The translations under genes were made by a program, and so were the position numbers. Shown in pieces: positions 16,106-25,443 of a DNA stretch of 64,000 nucleotides; the stretch's first letter is position 1; each line of letters opens with the position of its first letter. The DNA lies in the NCBI RefSeq assembly GCF_000422905.1, contig NZ_AUGY01000015.1:51186-115185 (forward strand). The letters are read 5' to 3'. The notes beneath the pieces were generated by a model, which was given only the letters and a program-made list of their open reading frames with translations, was not told where the DNA came from and did no database searches. Origin of the DNA: Paenibacillus alginolyticus DSM 5050 = NBRC 15375. Lineage in GTDB: Bacteria; Bacillota; Bacilli; Paenibacillales; NBRC-103111.

Positions 16106-16276
16106 CAAATCTGATCATATAAGGATTCCGAAGTCTCAAGCAAGGTACATTTAAGCTATTTCACGTACAATATTCCTTATTTTCTCGATAGTACGAAACG
16201 GAAGTGAGAGTAGTCATGCCTTCAATTGATACATGTTTTTGATAATATTAGATTTTCATTCGCCGATTGTCTCCTA

Positions 16277-16352
16277 ATGGCATACGTCCAAGCAAGCAAT
16301 ATGTACCGAGCATATATTTATACCGTAAGTGAAAAATCAATGAAGGGAATGA
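16277..16352 (+). repeat. Duplicated leader of the YjcZ-like genes (copy 1; copy 2 at 16611-16690)
   Basis: The two 75-80 bp leaders share ACGTCCAA, ATGTAC, GTAAGT-AAAAATCA and GAAGGGAATGA in the same order. Copy 1 has CATATATT, copy 2 CGTATATT, in the place where a sporulation sigma -10 element might lie. This shows that gene and promoter were duplicated together. Confidence 0.6.
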
Positions 16353-16358
16353 GTACAC

Positions 16359-16481
16359 ATGGGAGCAGTTGGTTATGGTGGTGTAGGTTGTGGTGATGGT
16401 TATGGATGGAGCCGCAATGTAGCAATTGTTTTGGTTCTTTTTATTCTTTTGGTAATCATCACAACAGCGTTTGTAATCTAA
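16359..16481 (+). CDS. YjcZ-family sporulation miniprotein
   Basis: A 40-residue protein: a Gly/Tyr-rich N-terminus (GAVGYGGVGCGDGYGW) and one membrane helix (VAIVLVLFILLVIITTAFVI). This is the usual plan of YjcZ/YhfH-like small sporulation proteins found in spore extracts of Bacillales. GAAGGGAATGA is upstream of the ATG. Too short for most gene finders, but the second copy at 16696 and the terminator behind each support expression. Role unknown; membrane insertion during spore formation is inferred. Confidence 0.8.
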   Translation: MGAVGYGGVGCGDGYGWSRNVAIVLVLFILLVIITTAFVI

Positions 16482-16499
16482 TTTAACAACTCGAACAAG

Positions 16500-16546
16500 A
16501 AAAACGGCTCGTGTTCGCGAACTTCACGAACACGGGCCGTTTTTTC
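16500..16546 (+). terminator. Terminator after the first YjcZ-like gene
   Basis: AAAAACGGC and CGTGTTCG pair with CGAACACG and GCCGTTTTTT around a short loop. It is a long, strong hairpin with a T-run. Confidence 0.85.
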
Positions 16547-16695
16547 TGTTTTTTCTGATCATTAAAAAGGTTGTCTTGCTGCTGTTGAGCTTTCCTAGGC
16601 GTTTGCCTCCCAGTGACAAACGTCCAATCAAGAAGTATGTACTTAGCGTATATTTATATTGTAAGTTAAAAATCACTGGAAGGGAATGAATAAAT

Positions 16696-16791
16696 ATGAG
16701 CGGAGTAGGTTATGGATGGAGTCACAACGTAGCAATTATCTTGGTTCTTTTCATTCTTTTAGTCATCATCACAACAGCTTTTGTAATTTAA
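16696..16791 (+). CDS. Second YjcZ-family miniprotein
   Basis: A 31-residue paralogue of the protein at 16359. The membrane helix is almost identical (VAIILVLFILLVIITTAFVI), but the N-terminal Gly-rich part is shortened to SGVGYGW and lacks the cysteine. GAAGGGAATGA lies before the ATG as in copy 1. The tandem arrangement with duplicated leaders points to a recent duplication. Confidence 0.8.
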   Translation: MSGVGYGWSHNVAIILVLFILLVIITTAFVI

Positions 16792-16822
16792 TTCCTGTAT
16801 CTCCTTAATTGAACACTAAGAA

Positions 16823-16887
16823 TAACGAGAGAAACAAAGACGGCCTATCGCGTCATAGATGCGAATATAGGGCCGTTTTTTCTCGTT
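16823..16887 (+). terminator. Terminator after the second YjcZ-like gene
   Basis: GACGGCCTAT pairs with ATAGGGCCGT, and the outer AACGAGA pairs with TCTCGTT, enclosing a T-run. The nested arms would also work on the minus strand. Confidence 0.75.
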
Positions 16888-17059
16888 GTTCTTTTCAAAA
16901 AACGAACCCATGCAACATGAGAACAAGGCAATTCATCATTTAATTGGAAAAATTTCTCCTTTTTCATAAGAAGACAGTTTCATTGAGCTGAAAAATGGGA
17001 TTCATGAATAGAGTTCGAGTGGGTTTTACGTAGATTAGAACGGTATACAAAATTCCAAT

Positions 17060-17593
17060 TCATTTAAAAATAACTGACATCAGGGTCTGCGGTTTGCTTT
17101 TGTTTAGGAAATAGAAATCCTTCGATATATGGCGAAGATTGACCATGAAGTCGAAATGTTTTCTTTGTTCTGCGGTGAGCTTGTGAGCAACGATATCGTT
17201 CATTAAATTCAAAGCCATAAAATTCGCTCCTTCCTGGTCGCATTTTGCAGTGGCTTCACCGCTTGTGCGGTCAGGATATAAACTTCCGTCGAATTTAGCA
17301 AGCTCGTCAAAGCGTTCAGGAGGTACTCTGTAATCGATCGTTTGCCCCAAATAATCTAGATGGAGAGTAGGAAAGTGATGCGGTACGGTATCAAGATGAA
17401 CAATAGTGCGTTTCCAAGGGCCGTTATTATACCATATTATTTTTCTTGCGCTCGCTTCGTTTGGTAATCCATATTACTTGATTAGCATGTAAGTTGTATC
17501 TTTGGGTTGTCCCGACCAACTGGCTAAGATTTGATCCAGAACGGGATGGACTCGGAAATGAAGGGATTGAGAGCCATAATTTCTTATATCCAT
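17060..17593 (-). pseudogene. Conserved hypothetical protein with one in-frame stop
   Basis: The frame starts at an ATG (17593) behind a perfect AAGGAGG site and encodes 39 residues ending TTYMLIK, then a TAA (17476-17474), then continues in the same frame for 137 residues (YGLPNEASARKIIWYNNGPW onwards) to a natural stop. Both parts look like one protein: an aromatic- and acid-rich globular sequence with LDYLGQTIDYRVPPERFDEL. I do not know its function; similar proteins are annotated as hypothetical. No frame is lost, so a single base change (AAA or CAA to TAA) would explain it. Confidence 0.65.
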
Positions 17594-17671
17594 AAGTCCT
17601 CCTTATATCGGATTAATTTTATCCTAATATATATGTTGGTGAGGTGCCTATGGTTACATCTTAGTTCCTAA

Positions 17672-17893
17672 TTAATCATTACGAATAATTAAATAAACAA
17701 TCAGTCCTATGATTGGAAAAAATAACATTGCTAATAGAATAATTATTGCAAATTCACTGCTTTTACCTCTCCTTAGGCTATCTCGATATGCCCATACGCA
17801 TAAAACGATATGCACTAAAAATAACGCAAAGGATAATAAAAGAAATAATAAAATAATACCGGAGCTAAAGGCAAAACCAACGTTACTTTGCAA
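17672..17893 (-). CDS. Small two-helix membrane protein (PLDc_N-like)
   Basis: A 73-residue protein with helices at about 10-35 and 48-70, the second one reading IIILLAMLFFPIIGLIVYLI, the pattern of the phospholipase-D-nuclease N-terminal membrane segment. The intervening loop YRDSLRRGKSS is basic. TTG start behind AGAGGTGAT. Function unknown; such proteins are often envelope or stress related. Confidence 0.6.
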   Translation of the reverse strand: MQSNVGFAFSSGIILLFLLLSFALFLVHIVLCVWAYRDSLRRGKSSEFAIIILLAMLFFPIIGLIVYLIIRND

Positions 17894-17948
17894 ATTTGAT
17901 CACCTCTTCTTGAATGATTAATGGGTCGTAATCACATTATGCTGGGAG

Positions 17949-18836
17949 TCACTTAATTTGGTTTTTACGCAGCCGATACGCTTTTGGCGTAAAACCTGTA
18001 AATTGTTTGAAGGTACGGTTGAAATGGCTAATGTCCTCGAAGCCCGTTTCCAACGCAATGCTGATGATCTTCCTATTCGTTTGGGCGAGGAGCATTTCAG
18101 AAAGTCGGATACGCATCTCATTGCGGTATTCCAGAAATGTGCGTCCCGTATAGTGTTTGAACTTGATTGTAAAAGCGGTGCTACCGAGGCCGCACATACG
18201 GCAGACTTGATCGAGCGTGAGTGGTTTATCGCAATGTGCAGCGATGAACTCGCATGTTCGCTTCATGAGCGCAGCATTGTCACCTTGTTCCACGAACTCA
18301 TCTGCTTTTCTTATCGCATAACCCCGGCTCAAAAAAACGAGCAATTCGATCAGCTTTGTTCGAAGGAGGATGCGATAACCGGAATTCTTGCCAGTAAACT
18401 CGGCAAGCATGTTTTGCAGTAAAAAGTCAGCTTCCGTTCGTTGCGCCGCCGGTAAGGAAAGTCGGGTTCGGAACATGACCGCATTGCGAATGAATGGCTC
18501 CATGTAGTAGAAATCGACGAATGATTCCACTTCGGCCAAAGCGCGCATCTCATTTGTCAAAAACGAAGGGTGGAACAGAACGTTGTATACTTCAAGCGTA
18601 TGGTTGGGCTCTATGTCATAGGCATGCTCTGCTTCTGGTTCGATCACGAATACATCGCCTTCCGAAATTGCAAAATTCTCGCCGCAATAGGAGTGACGAC
18701 CCCGCCCTTTGCGCACAAATACAAGCTCAACAAATTCGTGCGAATGAAGGTCAATCGCGCTCGTAATCTTATAAATTTGCATAAAAAAAGGAAATGCAAG
18801 ACTTTCCAGAAATTGATTGTTGGTTAAGCGGGACAT
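17949..18836 (-). CDS. AraC-family regulator
   Basis: A 295-residue regulator with an N-terminal cupin-like sensor (HSHEFVELVFVRKGRGRH, then GDVFVIEPEAEHAYDI) and a C-terminal double helix-turn-helix (about 195-290; LDQVCRMCGLGSTAFTIKFK and the signature ISIALETGFEDISHFNRTFK). The sensor type binds small molecules, usually sugars. It is divergent from the PhyH-family dioxygenase (18997), which is its most likely target. Confidence 0.88.
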   Translation of the reverse strand: MSRLTNNQFLESLAFPFFMQIYKITSAIDLHSHEFVELVFVRKGRGRHSYCGENFAISEGDVFVIEPEAEHAYDIEPNHTLEVYNVLFHPSFLTNEMRALAEVESFVDFYYMEPFIRNAVMFRTRLSLPAAQRTEADFLLQNMLAEFTGKNSGYRILLRTKLIELLVFLSRGYAIRKADEFVEQGDNAALMKRTCEFIAAHCDKPLTLDQVCRMCGLGSTAFTIKFKHYTGRTFLEYRNEMRIRLSEMLLAQTNRKIISIALETGFEDISHFNRTFKQFTGFTPKAYRLRKNQIK

Positions 18837-18996
18837 TGCCTAGCCTCCATATGTTATCCAATATGTTTTCAGTATACAGTATATTCGCTGCATTACGCAG
18901 TTAGTAAAATCCGCATGGTTTAATGTAAAATCCACCAAGTTAACTATATAATTTCCATGTTAAAGTAATCTTGAAACTAGTAGGGAGGCCCTGACA

Positions 18997-19821
18997 ATGG
19001 AGAATATGGATATGGTTAACCGTGTTATGAGTACGGAGCAAAAAGAGTTCTATAAAGAATACGGATTCGTGCAAGTGGATAACATTCTGACAAAGGATGA
19101 AATTGCGGAGCTGACTAGCTATATTGAGGAAGCAATGAGCGAGCAGGGCAGCCGATCACAGAAGACGTCAACGCCGGATATGAGCTATTACCGTGTGTTG
19201 AACCAGAAGGTTAACGTTTGGCGCGATCATGCGGGAATAGCGCGTTATACCGCACATCCGCTTCTTGCTAAGGTCGCGCTGGAGCTTGCGGAAGCAAGTG
19301 GAATCCGCCTGTTTCATGATCAAGCGCTGTGGAAAATGCCACAGGATTCGAAGGAGACACCTTGGCATCAGGATTTTCCCTATTGGCCGATGAACGACGA
19401 GATTGGGTCGGAGGGTGTGAACCGGACGAAAACGGTGTCCGTCTGGATTCCACTTGACGATGTGGACGAAACGAATGGCTGCATGATGTTCGTACCTGGA
19501 TCGCAAAAGATCGGTAAGTTACAAGGCATCGATCTGGTGAACCCTCAAAATATTTTCGACGAAGCGAAAGGAACTGCAATTGATACAACGAAGCCGGTTC
19601 AAGTTCCGCTCCGTAAAGGCAGTTGCACTTTCCATAATGGGCTGACCTTTCATTATGCGCACGCCAACAAAACTGACAAACCGCGACGCGTGTTAGCTAT
19701 CATCTACATGCCTGATGGTACGACTTACAATGGCAAAGCTCATATCATCACTGATCCGCTGAATCTGAAACAAGACGAAAAGCTGCAAGGAGGCATGTTT
19801 CCATTGCTCGCCAGACGATGA
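18997..19821 (+). CDS. Phytanoyl-CoA dioxygenase (PhyH) family protein
   Basis: A 274-residue Fe(II)/2-oxoglutarate oxygenase. The metal-binding HxD motif is H124-x-D126 in TPWHQDFPYW; the distal His lies in LTFHYAHAN and a 2-oxoglutarate-binding Arg follows in KPRRVLAI. Length is typical. The substrate is not a fatty acyl-CoA by necessity; bacterial members hydroxylate many metabolites. A good ribosome site (GGGAGG) precedes the ATG. It is divergent from an AraC regulator and followed by a terminator, so it forms a one-gene regulated unit. Confidence 0.88.
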   Translation: MENMDMVNRVMSTEQKEFYKEYGFVQVDNILTKDEIAELTSYIEEAMSEQGSRSQKTSTPDMSYYRVLNQKVNVWRDHAGIARYTAHPLLAKVALELAEASGIRLFHDQALWKMPQDSKETPWHQDFPYWPMNDEIGSEGVNRTKTVSVWIPLDDVDETNGCMMFVPGSQKIGKLQGIDLVNPQNIFDEAKGTAIDTTKPVQVPLRKGSCTFHNGLTFHYAHANKTDKPRRVLAIIYMPDGTTYNGKAHIITDPLNLKQDEKLQGGMFPLLARR

Positions 19822-19856
19822 CCAGACTAGTTTCTCATGCTTATTTCAGACTGAAC

Positions 19857-19887
19857 ACCGCGTAAATCGCGGTTTTTTTGTTTTTTA
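19857..19887 (+). terminator. Terminator after the PhyH gene
   Basis: ACCGCG (19857-19862) pairs with CGCGGT (19867-19872), followed by a long T-run. Confidence 0.85.
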
Positions 19888-20003
19888 GATGACATAAAAG
19901 GTATTTGGAGGAATATCTAAAGCAAGGACGAATAATGTATCAGGCAAGCTGTCTTTGGCAAATGCTCAGTTACTAATGGTTATAGGAAGTAAAGGGGGTT
20001 GAC

Positions 20004-21797
20004 ATGAAATCCATTTCATACATCGCTCACAATATTCAAATCCGCAAGAAACTCATCCTTTCTTACCTATTTGTCGTATTCATACCGGTTTTGAGCGTAG
20101 GCCTACTGTTGTCCAATTCCTTGAAGAAAATTACGATCGGTCACGCGATCCAGCAATCGGTCAACAACGCAGAGAAAATCAAGAAACGAACCGAGGAGCT
20201 GCTGAGGATTCCTACTGATATTTCAAACCAGATTTATTTTGATAATAAGATTAAATCTCTCGTCAGCAACAATTATAGCTCCGTCTGGGATGTGGTTCAT
20301 GCCTATAAAGATTACAATGACTTCGATGCTTTTCTTAAGCTGTATAAAGAAATAGCGGGCATTCGTCTTTACACGGGAAACGACACTCTGCTCAATAACT
20401 GGACGTTGTTTAAGGTGGATCAAGCAACCCGCAATTCTGAGTGGTACACGGATGGACTTAGAAATCGTGGTAAAATCGAATGGTTCTACATTCCGGATGT
20501 TACCCATCAGAATATGCGTTATTTAAGCTTGGTGCGGGAAATCTTTTTCGATAATATGACGTTTTGCGGCATGCTGATCGTGACGGTGAATCCTGAATAC
20601 TTGCTGGATGCCGTAAGTCAAGAGCCGTTTGAGACGCTGATCGTGACCGGGGATGAAAATATTATTGCTGCCAAGGACTTCTCGTTAGTCGGAAAGACGC
20701 TTAGTGATATCGACTTGACCGGATTTGGCGCTAAAACGAGCACGGATATCGTGGATTCGAAGTATAAGGGGAAGGACGCTAAAATTATTTTAAAGAACGT
20801 AACGACAGATAACAGTAAAAACCAATTTCGCATTATCAGTATCATCCCGACTGAAACGATTACGGCGGAAGTAAGAAAAGTAAACGTTATTGCCTTTCTT
20901 ATCATTTTTGTAAGCCTACTTGTCTCAATCGGAATGATTTTTTTCTTTTCAAATGTGCTCAGCAAGCGAATTGGCATTCTAAGCCGGCATATTCGTAGGG
21001 TAGCATTAGGGGACTTCTCTAGCACGTCAGTGGTGGAGGGGAAGGATGAGATCGGGCAGTTGGCAAGGCATTTCAACTTTATGGTAAGGAATATTGAATT
21101 GTTAATGTCCGAGGTTGAGGAAGCTCATCTTCAGAAAAACACGTTAGTGATCAAACAAAAGGAAATTAAATTTAAAATGCTGGCCAATCAAGTGAACCCT
21201 CATTTTCTGTTCAACGTCTTGGAAACAATACGAATGAAAGCGCACACAAACGGCGAAAATGAAATCGCAAATACGGTGAAATCGCTGGGTCAGCTGCTGC
21301 GGCATAATCTGGAGATGGGCCAAGAGCCAGTCTCGCTTGCCGATGAAATAGTGGTAGTGAGAAAATATTTGGAAATTCAGAGATTCCGCTTCGGGGATAA
21401 AATTGATTATGAGCTACCGCCGCCGGAAGAGGCATATGACTGCATTATCCTGCCGATGATCCTTCAACCTGTTGTAGAAAATGCCATCATTCACGGTCTC
21501 GAGAACAAGTTGGGGAAGGGGACTGTAACAGTTCGTCTGGAAAAATGGAGAAATCACCTGAGACTGATCGTGTCGGACGACGGGACCGGCATCGAAATAG
21601 ACAAGCTCCAGCAACTGATGCGCTCACTTAACGAGCCTGATGATGAATCGAATCACCATATTGGCTTACGCAATGTTCATCAACGACTTCAACTGTACTA
21701 TGGCTCAGAATTCGGCCTCGCAATAGAGAGTGAGCTGAGAGAGGGCACGAAAGTCACAATTCTTTTTCCTGACAATGGGGGGACCTCACATGTATAA
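20004..21797 (+). CDS. Sensor histidine kinase, YesM type
   Basis: A 597-residue membrane kinase. One helix near 15-35, an extracellular Cache-like sensor to about 290, a second helix near 295-318, a HAMP segment with RHIRRVALGDFSST, then the His_kinase domain with H-box QVNPHFLFNVLETIRMKA and an ATP-binding domain (VVENAIIHGLENK, SDDGTGIE, GLRNVHQRLQ). It would sense an extracellular sugar or glycan and phosphorylate the YesN-like regulator, whose gene overlaps by eight bases. Start ATG follows AAAGGGGG. Confidence 0.92.
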   Translation: MKSISYIAHNIQIRKKLILSYLFVVFIPVLSVGLLLSNSLKKITIGHAIQQSVNNAEKIKKRTEELLRIPTDISNQIYFDNKIKSLVSNNYSSVWDVVHAYKDYNDFDAFLKLYKEIAGIRLYTGNDTLLNNWTLFKVDQATRNSEWYTDGLRNRGKIEWFYIPDVTHQNMRYLSLVREIFFDNMTFCGMLIVTVNPEYLLDAVSQEPFETLIVTGDENIIAAKDFSLVGKTLSDIDLTGFGAKTSTDIVDSKYKGKDAKIILKNVTTDNSKNQFRIISIIPTETITAEVRKVNVIAFLIIFVSLLVSIGMIFFFSNVLSKRIGILSRHIRRVALGDFSSTSVVEGKDEIGQLARHFNFMVRNIELLMSEVEEAHLQKNTLVIKQKEIKFKMLANQVNPHFLFNVLETIRMKAHTNGENEIANTVKSLGQLLRHNLEMGQEPVSLADEIVVVRKYLEIQRFRFGDKIDYELPPPEEAYDCIILPMILQPVVENAIIHGLENKLGKGTVTVRLEKWRNHLRLIVSDDGTGIEIDKLQQLMRSLNEPDDESNHHIGLRNVHQRLQLYYGSEFGLAIESELREGTKVTILFPDNGGTSHV

Positions 21798-23340
21798 ACT
21801 GCTTATTATCGACGATGAACCGATTATTCGCCAAGGTCTGCGTACAATTATTGATTGGCTGTCTTTTGATATCGAAATATGCGGGGAAGCAGATAACGGC
21901 GCGGATGGAGCTAGGCTTTGTATTGAGCTCCAGCCTGATATTGCCATTGTCGATGTGAAAATGCCTGTGATGGATGGCATTCAGATGATAGAAGAGGTTC
22001 GAAAAGCCGGTGGTGAAACCGACTTCATCGTGCTTAGCGGTTACTCGGAGTTCGGCTATGCGCAAAGGGCTATCGAACAAGGGGTGAACAGCTACCTGCT
22101 GAAGCCCATCGAGCAGGAAGATTTATCGGCAAAGGTGGTGCAGCTTCACAAAATTTGGAGCCGTAAGATGAGTTCCCGTCAAAGCTTAAACGAGCTGCGT
22201 AGCTTAAAGCTGGAGAAGGCCATGCAAAGAGTCGTGACAAGGGAGGCTGGAACAACCCTCCAGAATGAGGATATGGTACTTCTGACGACCCATCTTGGGC
22301 TGCCTTGGACTTATTATCAAGTAATTCTGTTAAGCGATGAGCGGAGAGATTTGGAGCCTGAGGAGAAGGAATGGCTTATTGTTAAATTGCGCGAAACATA
22401 TGATTCGGAACGAACAGGTATCACATTTAACATAGGGACGTACGTAGGCGTGCTGTCAAACAAAGAACATAGCGATGTAAATGGCTATGATTGGATTCCG
22501 CAGGCTAAAGATCGGTTCGGTGTCGAGCTTGTTTTGGCCGTTGGATCTGCTGCTGTGGAAATAGAGGGGGTTGCCGACTCGTACTATCAGGCCAGATTTT
22601 TGATCAAGAACAAATTTATGAACAGTCGTTGCGGAATCGCCGTCATGCCCGGCATAACGTCTTTTGATACATGTGCTGCTTCCATAGAAGATGCAGCTTC
22701 CTTTGAGCGGATCAGGGATTTATTAGCGAAAGGGATCGAGGCTGGCAATAAACAGATGATTTCGCAGCTTCTTCGTACAGCAGGTGCATTACTCCTTCGT
22801 CAAGACTGGTCGGAAAATCAAATAAAGGCTGCTTTCTCCGCTTTATATGTCGATGCGATGCATGCTTTGGCGATGAAGCATGGGCAGGAGAAGCCTACTT
22901 CAGCAGAAATGACGGAGAAGATATCTGGGATTGACGCTCAATATTCACTGGAGAGGCTTGTTTCTTATTTGGAAGGTTGTTTGCATGCCTGCTGCGAGGC
23001 GTGGAAAAAGGAGAAAACGAACGATTCGTTTCAACCCATTCTCGACTTCATTTCCGCTCATTATAGAGAGGATATTAAGCTGGAGTTTCTGGCTCAGCTG
23101 TTTAATTACAATAGCTCCTACCTCGGAAAGTTATTCAAGTCCCAGACGGGAATGTCATTTAATGCGTATTTGGACGATATTCGAATGCAGGAGGCCAAAC
23201 GACTGCTCATAAACGGCAGCAAGGTATACGAGGTGGCTGAGATTGTTGGGTACGCAAACGTTGACTACTTTCATCTCAAATTCAAGAAATCGGTCGGCGT
23301 TTCGCCTTCGTCCTATCGGGAGAAAGGAAAAGCGCTCTAA
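21790..23340 (+). CDS. Response regulator with AraC output domain, YesN type
   Basis: A 516-residue regulator. Receiver domain at 1-120 with acidic pocket IDDE and phosphoacceptor D55 in AIVDVKMPVMDG; a long middle region; a C-terminal AraC double HTH (LEFLAQLFNYNSSYLGKLFK and VAEIVGYANVDYFHLKFKK). An ATG five codons earlier is in frame, but GGGGGGA suits the ATG at 21790. It should activate the ABC transporter genes 150 bp downstream. A strong terminator separates it from them, so the two-component pair has its own transcript. Confidence 0.92.
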   Translation: MYKLLIIDDEPIIRQGLRTIIDWLSFDIEICGEADNGADGARLCIELQPDIAIVDVKMPVMDGIQMIEEVRKAGGETDFIVLSGYSEFGYAQRAIEQGVNSYLLKPIEQEDLSAKVVQLHKIWSRKMSSRQSLNELRSLKLEKAMQRVVTREAGTTLQNEDMVLLTTHLGLPWTYYQVILLSDERRDLEPEEKEWLIVKLRETYDSERTGITFNIGTYVGVLSNKEHSDVNGYDWIPQAKDRFGVELVLAVGSAAVEIEGVADSYYQARFLIKNKFMNSRCGIAVMPGITSFDTCAASIEDAASFERIRDLLAKGIEAGNKQMISQLLRTAGALLLRQDWSENQIKAAFSALYVDAMHALAMKHGQEKPTSAEMTEKISGIDAQYSLERLVSYLEGCLHACCEAWKKEKTNDSFQPILDFISAHYREDIKLEFLAQLFNYNSSYLGKLFKSQTGMSFNAYLDDIRMQEAKRLLINGSKVYEVAEIVGYANVDYFHLKFKKSVGVSPSSYREKGKAL

Positions 23341-23347
23341 TCAGCTA

Positions 23348-23384
23348 ATTAGAGGTGGAGAGCTGATCTCCACCTCTAATTTTT
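23348..23384 (+). terminator. Terminator after the YesM/YesN pair
   Basis: ATTAGAGGTGGAGA pairs perfectly with TCTCCACCTCTAAT around GCTGA and is followed by TTTT. Confidence 0.9.
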
Positions 23385-23447
23385 ATATGAGAAACATATC
23401 TAAGTTCTCATGTAGTTGTAAGCTTTAACTTCCTTTAATATAGGTGT

Positions 23448-23461
23448 TGTAAGTGCTTACA
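23448..23461 (+). promoter_or_regulatory. cre-like palindrome before the sugar ABC genes
   Basis: TGTAAGTGCTTACA differs from the ideal CcpA site TGTAANCGNTTACA only at the central C. It lies 28 bp before the first permease start, so binding would block transcription or elongation when preferred sugars are present. Confidence 0.5.
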
Positions 23462-23488
23462 TTTAGTTGGAAGGGGGGCAATATCCTC

Positions 23489-24448
23489 ATGCAACAATCG
23501 ACTCAAACACTGGCAACACCGGTTAGTCTCATCAAGAGAAGGTCGACATGGAGCAAGATCATCGAACAGCGGTTTCTATTTTTAATGTCCGTCCCGTTTG
23601 TGATCTGGTTGATCATTTTCCACTACATCCCGATTTGGGGTTGGACGATGGCGTTTCAGAAATATAAACCGGGTAAGTCGTTCAGCGAGCAAACGTGGGT
23701 TGGGTTCGATAACTTCGTTACCTTGTTTCATGAGCCGCACTTTTATCTCGTTCTGCGTAATACGCTGGCTATGAGCTTCCTTAGTTTAATCGTAGGGTAT
23801 ACCGTACCCATCCTGTTTGCAATTCTACTCAATGAAGTTCGCGTAATGTCGATTAAGCGTACGATGCAAACAATCTCGTATTTGCCCCATTTTGTATCGT
23901 GGGTCATCGTTGCAGGACTTGTCTCCAAGATGCTATCCACGGACGGAGGGATTGTTAACCAACTGCTGTTGACACTGCATGTGATCGATAAGCCGATTCA
24001 ATTCATGGCGCAGGGGAAATGGTTTTGGGGGATCGTGACCGTATCGGATATGTGGAAGGAAACAGGCTGGAACTCCATCATTTATTTAGCAGCTATCTCC
24101 GGTATTGATCCCGAGTTATACGAAGCGGCCACAATGGACGGAGCCGGTCGGTTCCGACGAATTTGGCACATTACACTGCCTGGTATTCGTCCGACGATTA
24201 TGATCATGATGATCTTGTCCATCGGGTGGCTGATGAGTATCGGATTTGAGAAGCAGTTTTTGCTCGGCAATTCGATCGTCAAAGATTATTCCGAGGTGCT
24301 GGATCTGTACGTTCTGAATTACGGTATTAATCTAGGTAGGTTTTCTTACGGTACGGCCGTAGGGATGTTTAACTCGCTAGTAAGTATTGTTCTGCTGTTC
24401 AGTGCGAACCGGATTTTCAAACGTTGGACGAACGAGAGTGTGATTTAG
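23489..24448 (+). CDS. Sugar ABC transporter permease, LplB type
   Basis: A 319-residue inner-membrane permease of the CUT1 group with six helices. The ATPase-contact EAA loop reads YEAATMDGAGRFRRIWHITL. The start chosen is the ATG behind AAGGGGGG; an upstream in-frame codon at 23453 lacks a ribosome site. First gene of an operon of transporter and catabolic genes that ends at 29232. As in related operons there is no ATPase gene; a shared MsmX-like ATPase elsewhere is expected. Confidence 0.92.
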   Translation: MQQSTQTLATPVSLIKRRSTWSKIIEQRFLFLMSVPFVIWLIIFHYIPIWGWTMAFQKYKPGKSFSEQTWVGFDNFVTLFHEPHFYLVLRNTLAMSFLSLIVGYTVPILFAILLNEVRVMSIKRTMQTISYLPHFVSWVIVAGLVSKMLSTDGGIVNQLLLTLHVIDKPIQFMAQGKWFWGIVTVSDMWKETGWNSIIYLAAISGIDPELYEAATMDGAGRFRRIWHITLPGIRPTIMIMMILSIGWLMSIGFEKQFLLGNSIVKDYSEVLDLYVLNYGINLGRFSYGTAVGMFNSLVSIVLLFSANRIFKRWTNESVI

Positions 24449-24464
24449 AAAGGAGGTTACTACC

Positions 24465-25367
24465 GTGTACGTCAGCATACGATCAAAATTTTCCGGTTTG
24501 CCGTTTACGATTTTCTTATATGTGTTCATGCTTATCGTCGGCATCGTCACGTTGTATCCTTTCTTGAACGTGCTTGCGATATCATTTAACGATGCTACAG
24601 ATTCGGTGCGAGGAGGTATCTATATATGGCCTCGCGTACTTACGATCCAAAATTATAAAGAAATTTTTCAATACCATAATTTGCTGGTAGCAGCTCGTAA
24701 CTCGGTGCTGCGTTCGGTTATCGGTACAGGTATGGGTGTGTTCTCTGCTGCGATGGTCGCTTACGTGTTGAGCAGGAAAGATTTTATTGCACGCAAAATA
24801 TTCTCGCTTATGTTCGTCCTAACGCTGTATGTATCAGGCGGCCTAATTCCTGTTTACATGCTAATGCGCGACCTTCATTTGACGAAGTCATTTTGGGTGT
24901 ACATTCTGCCTAGTCTAGTCAACGCTTGGAACATCTTCGTCATACGCTCATATATCGAAGGGCTTCCGGTTTCCTTACAGGAGTCGGCAAAGATTGACGG
25001 AGCCAACGATGCTACGATTTTTTTCAAAATCATATTGCCGCTCTGCAAGCCCGTTCTCGCCACGATTGCATTGTTTGTAGCCGTAGGTCAATGGAATTCG
25101 TGGTTCGATACGTTCCTGTACAACAGTAATAGCGATTACTTGAGTACACTTCAGTACGAGTTAATGAAAATATTGGCAAATACGAACGCCGGGTCCTCTA
25201 GTCAAGACATCTTCCGCACAGGCAACGCCGAGCAAGCGACTCGCGTCTCGCCGGAATCGATTCGGATGGCCATTACGATCGTGGCAGCTGCACCGATTGT
25301 AATCGTATATCCGTTCTTACAGAAATATTTCGTCAAAGGGCTGACGCTAGGCGCGGTTAAGAGTTAG
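24465..25367 (+). CDS. Sugar ABC transporter permease, YtcP type
   Basis: A 300-residue partner permease with six helices and the EAA loop QESAKIDGANDATIFFKIIL. It ends with the conserved QKYFVKGLTLGAVK. GTG start behind AAAGGAGG, 16 bp after the first permease gene. The insert TNAGSSSQDIFRTGN before the last helix is usual for the YtcP/LplC group that imports oligosaccharides or uronides. Confidence 0.92.
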   Translation: MYVSIRSKFSGLPFTIFLYVFMLIVGIVTLYPFLNVLAISFNDATDSVRGGIYIWPRVLTIQNYKEIFQYHNLLVAARNSVLRSVIGTGMGVFSAAMVAYVLSRKDFIARKIFSLMFVLTLYVSGGLIPVYMLMRDLHLTKSFWVYILPSLVNAWNIFVIRSYIEGLPVSLQESAKIDGANDATIFFKIILPLCKPVLATIALFVAVGQWNSWFDTFLYNSNSDYLSTLQYELMKILANTNAGSSSQDIFRTGNAEQATRVSPESIRMAITIVAAAPIVIVYPFLQKYFVKGLTLGAVKS

Positions 25368-25443
25368 ACAAAGTAAGCTTCCTATCGGTGATAACAGGGT
25401 GCATCTGTTGTTACAATATAAAAATTCTGGAGGGTAATCCGAA

